From contig JBLIRR010000009.1 in NCBI GenBank assembly GCA_049472395.1, forward strand, positions 124,001 through 188,000: a DNA stretch of 64,000 nt. Direction: 5' to 3'. A program made the position numbers and the translations under genes. Positions 62,630-64,000 of this stretch are shown here, one piece after another; position 1 is the stretch's first letter; each line of letters starts with the position of its first letter. Below the pieces are notes generated by a model. It made no database searches and was not told the origin of the DNA. It saw only the letters and a program-made list of their open reading frames with translations. The stretch is from JBLIRR01 sp049472395 (GTDB lineage: Bacteria; SZUA-182; DTGQ01; JBLIRR01).

Positions 62630-63343
62630 TCAATTTTTTCCACCCAGATAGGCATGCAGTACCTCAGGATTGGCGAGAAGTGTTGGTGCTAAATCATCAA
62701 GCACAATAACGCCCACTTCCATGACATAACCCCTGTGGGCTACACGCAGAGCAGCCTGTGCATTTTGCTCTACCAGGACAACCGCAACTCCCCGGGCATT
62801 TATTTCCCGGATGGTTGCGAAGATGGTTTTCACAAGAAGGGGTGCAAGACCAAGGCTTGGTTCGTCGAGAAGAAGAATGTGGGGATTGGCCATCAGGGCA
62901 CGACCAATAGACAGCATCTGTTGTTCTCCGCCACTCAAGGTCCCGGCAAGTTGTTTTTTCCGTTCGGCAAGTCGGGGGAAAAGCTCAAAAATCCACTCCA
63001 AGGTTTCACTTTTTTGTATCCTGTTTTTTATCGTATATGCTCCCAGCGTGAGGTTTTTTAAAACTGTGAGAGTGTTAAAGATACGCCTGCCTTCAGGGGC
63101 TTGAGTGATACCCCTCTTGACAATACGGTCAGCCGGAAGTTTATGGAGGGCACATCCTCGGTAGAGAATTTCTCCTTGAGAGGGTTTCACAAGTCCGCTG
63201 ATGGCAAGGAGCGTAGTGGATTTGCCTGCTCCATTGGCACCGAGAATTGTCACGATCTCTCCCTCATCAACATGGAGATTGATACCATGAATCACCTCAA
63301 CAGTGCCATATTTTACATGAAGATTTTTAATTTCAAGAAGCAT
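62630..63343 (-). CDS. livF: Branched-chain amino acid ABC transporter ATP-binding protein LivF
   Basis: 237 residues. Walker A GANGAGKSTTLLA, signature LSGGEQQMLSIGRALM, Walker B ILLLDEPSLGLAP and the H-loop region VVLVEQNAQAAL mark an ABC ATPase; NLHVKYGTVEVIHGINLHVD and TQAPEGRRIFNTLTV identify LivF. It powers uptake of branched-chain amino acids or related solutes such as amides. It lies 5 bases after livG on the same strand; the permease and binding-protein genes would be past the window end. Confidence 0.93.
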   Translation of the reverse strand: MLLEIKNLHVKYGTVEVIHGINLHVDEGEIVTILGANGAGKSTTLLAISGLVKPSQGEILYRGCALHKLPADRIVKRGITQAPEGRRIFNTLTVLKNLTLGAYTIKNRIQKSETLEWIFELFPRLAERKKQLAGTLSGGEQQMLSIGRALMANPHILLLDEPSLGLAPLLVKTIFATIREINARGVAVVLVEQNAQAALRVAHRGYVMEVGVIVLDDLAPTLLANPEVLHAYLGGKN

Positions 63344-63348
63344 TTTGA

Positions 63349-64000
63349 TTATTCCTCACCCCATCCAAGATATGCTTCGATCACTTTGGGATCTGCTTTT
63401 ATTATTGCAGGGGCACCCTCGGCAATCTTACTCCCATAGTCGATGACCACCAGTTTCTCACAGACATTCATCACCAGCCCCATGTCATGTTCGATCAATA
63501 CAATGCTTATTCCCCTTTTCTGCATTCTTTGAATGAGATTTACCAAGGCAGCAGTCTCCTCCTCGTTCATGCCGCCAGCCGGCTCGTCAAGGATCAGAAG
63601 ACGGGGGCGGGTGGCAAGTGCACGGGCAATCTCAAGTAATCGCTGATTTCCATGAGAGAGGTTTTTCGCACAATACGAAGCCTGCGAGCGAAGCCCTACA
63701 AATTCAAGTTCTGTAAGTGCTCGCGTAAGGATACTCTTCTCTTCTTTTTTTTGGGATGGTGTGTGAAACATGCCTGCAAGAATACCGGATTGTGCCCGGC
63801 AATGACATCCGGCCATCACATTTTCAAGCACAGATAGATTCTGAAATAGCCGGATGGTTTGGAAAGTCCGGGCAATGCCCAGGGAAACAATACGATGTGT
63901 GCGAAGGCACACAATAGAGGTTCCCTCAAAAATAATGTCTCCTTTATCAGGCCGGTCATTCCCTGTAATAAGATTGAAGATAGTAGTTTTTCCCGCGCCG
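63349..64000 (-). CDS. livG: Branched-chain amino acid ABC transporter ATP-binding protein LivG (5' partial)
   Basis: The frame is open to the window edge, where the P-loop reads GAGKTTIFNLITGND, so about 30-40 N-terminal residues are missing. GIARTFQTIRLFQNLSVLEN is the LivG-type segment; the signature is LSHGNQRLLEIARAL, Walker B LILDEPAGGMNEEE, and LIEHDMGLVMNVC the H-loop. The signature motif has SHG in place of SGG, common in LivG. It partners LivF. Confidence 0.93.
   Translation of the reverse strand, partial: GAGKTTIFNLITGNDRPDKGDIIFEGTSIVCLRTHRIVSLGIARTFQTIRLFQNLSVLENVMAGCHCRAQSGILAGMFHTPSQKKEEKSILTRALTELEFVGLRSQASYCAKNLSHGNQRLLEIARALATRPRLLILDEPAGGMNEEETAALVNLIQRMQKRGISIVLIEHDMGLVMNVCEKLVVIDYGSKIAEGAPAIIKADPKVIEAYLGWGEE

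Overview
The window is bacterial, AT-rich for most of its length, and gene-dense on both strands. It comes from a didermic organism: there are lipoproteins with clear lipoboxes, a Tat-dependent molybdoenzyme, periplasmic beta-helix and thrombospondin type 3 (TSP3) proteins, a type IV pilin and an RNase E/G. PAS-kinase linkers of the SYEELEKRVKELE type, Rnf and C1-folate genes, many two-component and PilZ (c-di-GMP) proteins and an orphan GemA suit an uncultivated anaerobe near Desulfobacterota, Nitrospirota or Schekmanbacteria. The sequence alone does not settle the phylum. No rRNA, tRNA or CRISPR array was seen.

Layout. 1-2.2 kb: 3' end of a NACHT protein with a C-terminal formylglycine-generating-enzyme (FGE) fold whose last 35 residues look like a diversity-generating retroelement (DGR) variable region, followed by a GC-rich hairpin. 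2.2-17.3 kb: large exported proteins (HEAT-repeat lipoprotein, DUF1566/beta-helix/TSP3 protein, PKD/beta-helix protein, DUF4382/DUF5666-like lipoprotein), with gene remnants in the spacers. 17.8-18.3 kb: a type IV pilin behind a sigma-54 promoter. 18.5-25.0 kb: a thiosulfate/polysulfide-reductase-type operon (rhodanese, TPR, molybdoenzyme, TorD chaperone, SUMF1 protein, Fe-S subunit, cytochrome b) facing an ArsR-family gene; both promoters carry the same AT-rich motif over the -10. 25.4-31.2 kb: biotin synthesis in two blocks (bioB-bioF and bioH-like-bioC-bioD), separated by a two-component pair and a transposable element. 31.4-34 kb: rnfD, a methenyl-THF cyclohydrolase and folD. 34-48 kb: TPR protein, miaA, kinase/regulator pairs, NAD(P)HX repair, Mut7-C, rpsT, a glycosyltransferase, RNase E/G and an NtrC-family regulator with a degenerate receiver. 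48.4-53.2 kb: a three-gene surface operon (TSP3 protein, von Willebrand factor A (VWA)/TSP3 lipoprotein, PPC-repeat lipoprotein). 53.4-64 kb: PAS/PocR sensor, GemA, ClpC-type unfoldase, PilZ protein, DHH phosphoesterase, nitronate monooxygenase-like enzyme, a NadA-PilZ fusion, and livF/livG.

The most interesting unexplained structure is a family of short palindromic mobile elements: three copies of about 248 bp and one 66-bp deletion form. All have matching terminal inverted repeats and 9-bp target duplications. Three of the four lie exactly 8 bp upstream of the -35 hexamer of a promoter called here. Other leads are the NadA-PilZ/YcgR fusion, the DGR-like NACHT-FGE target, the shared operator of the sulfur operon, and a sigma-54-driven small gene divergent from its likely activator.
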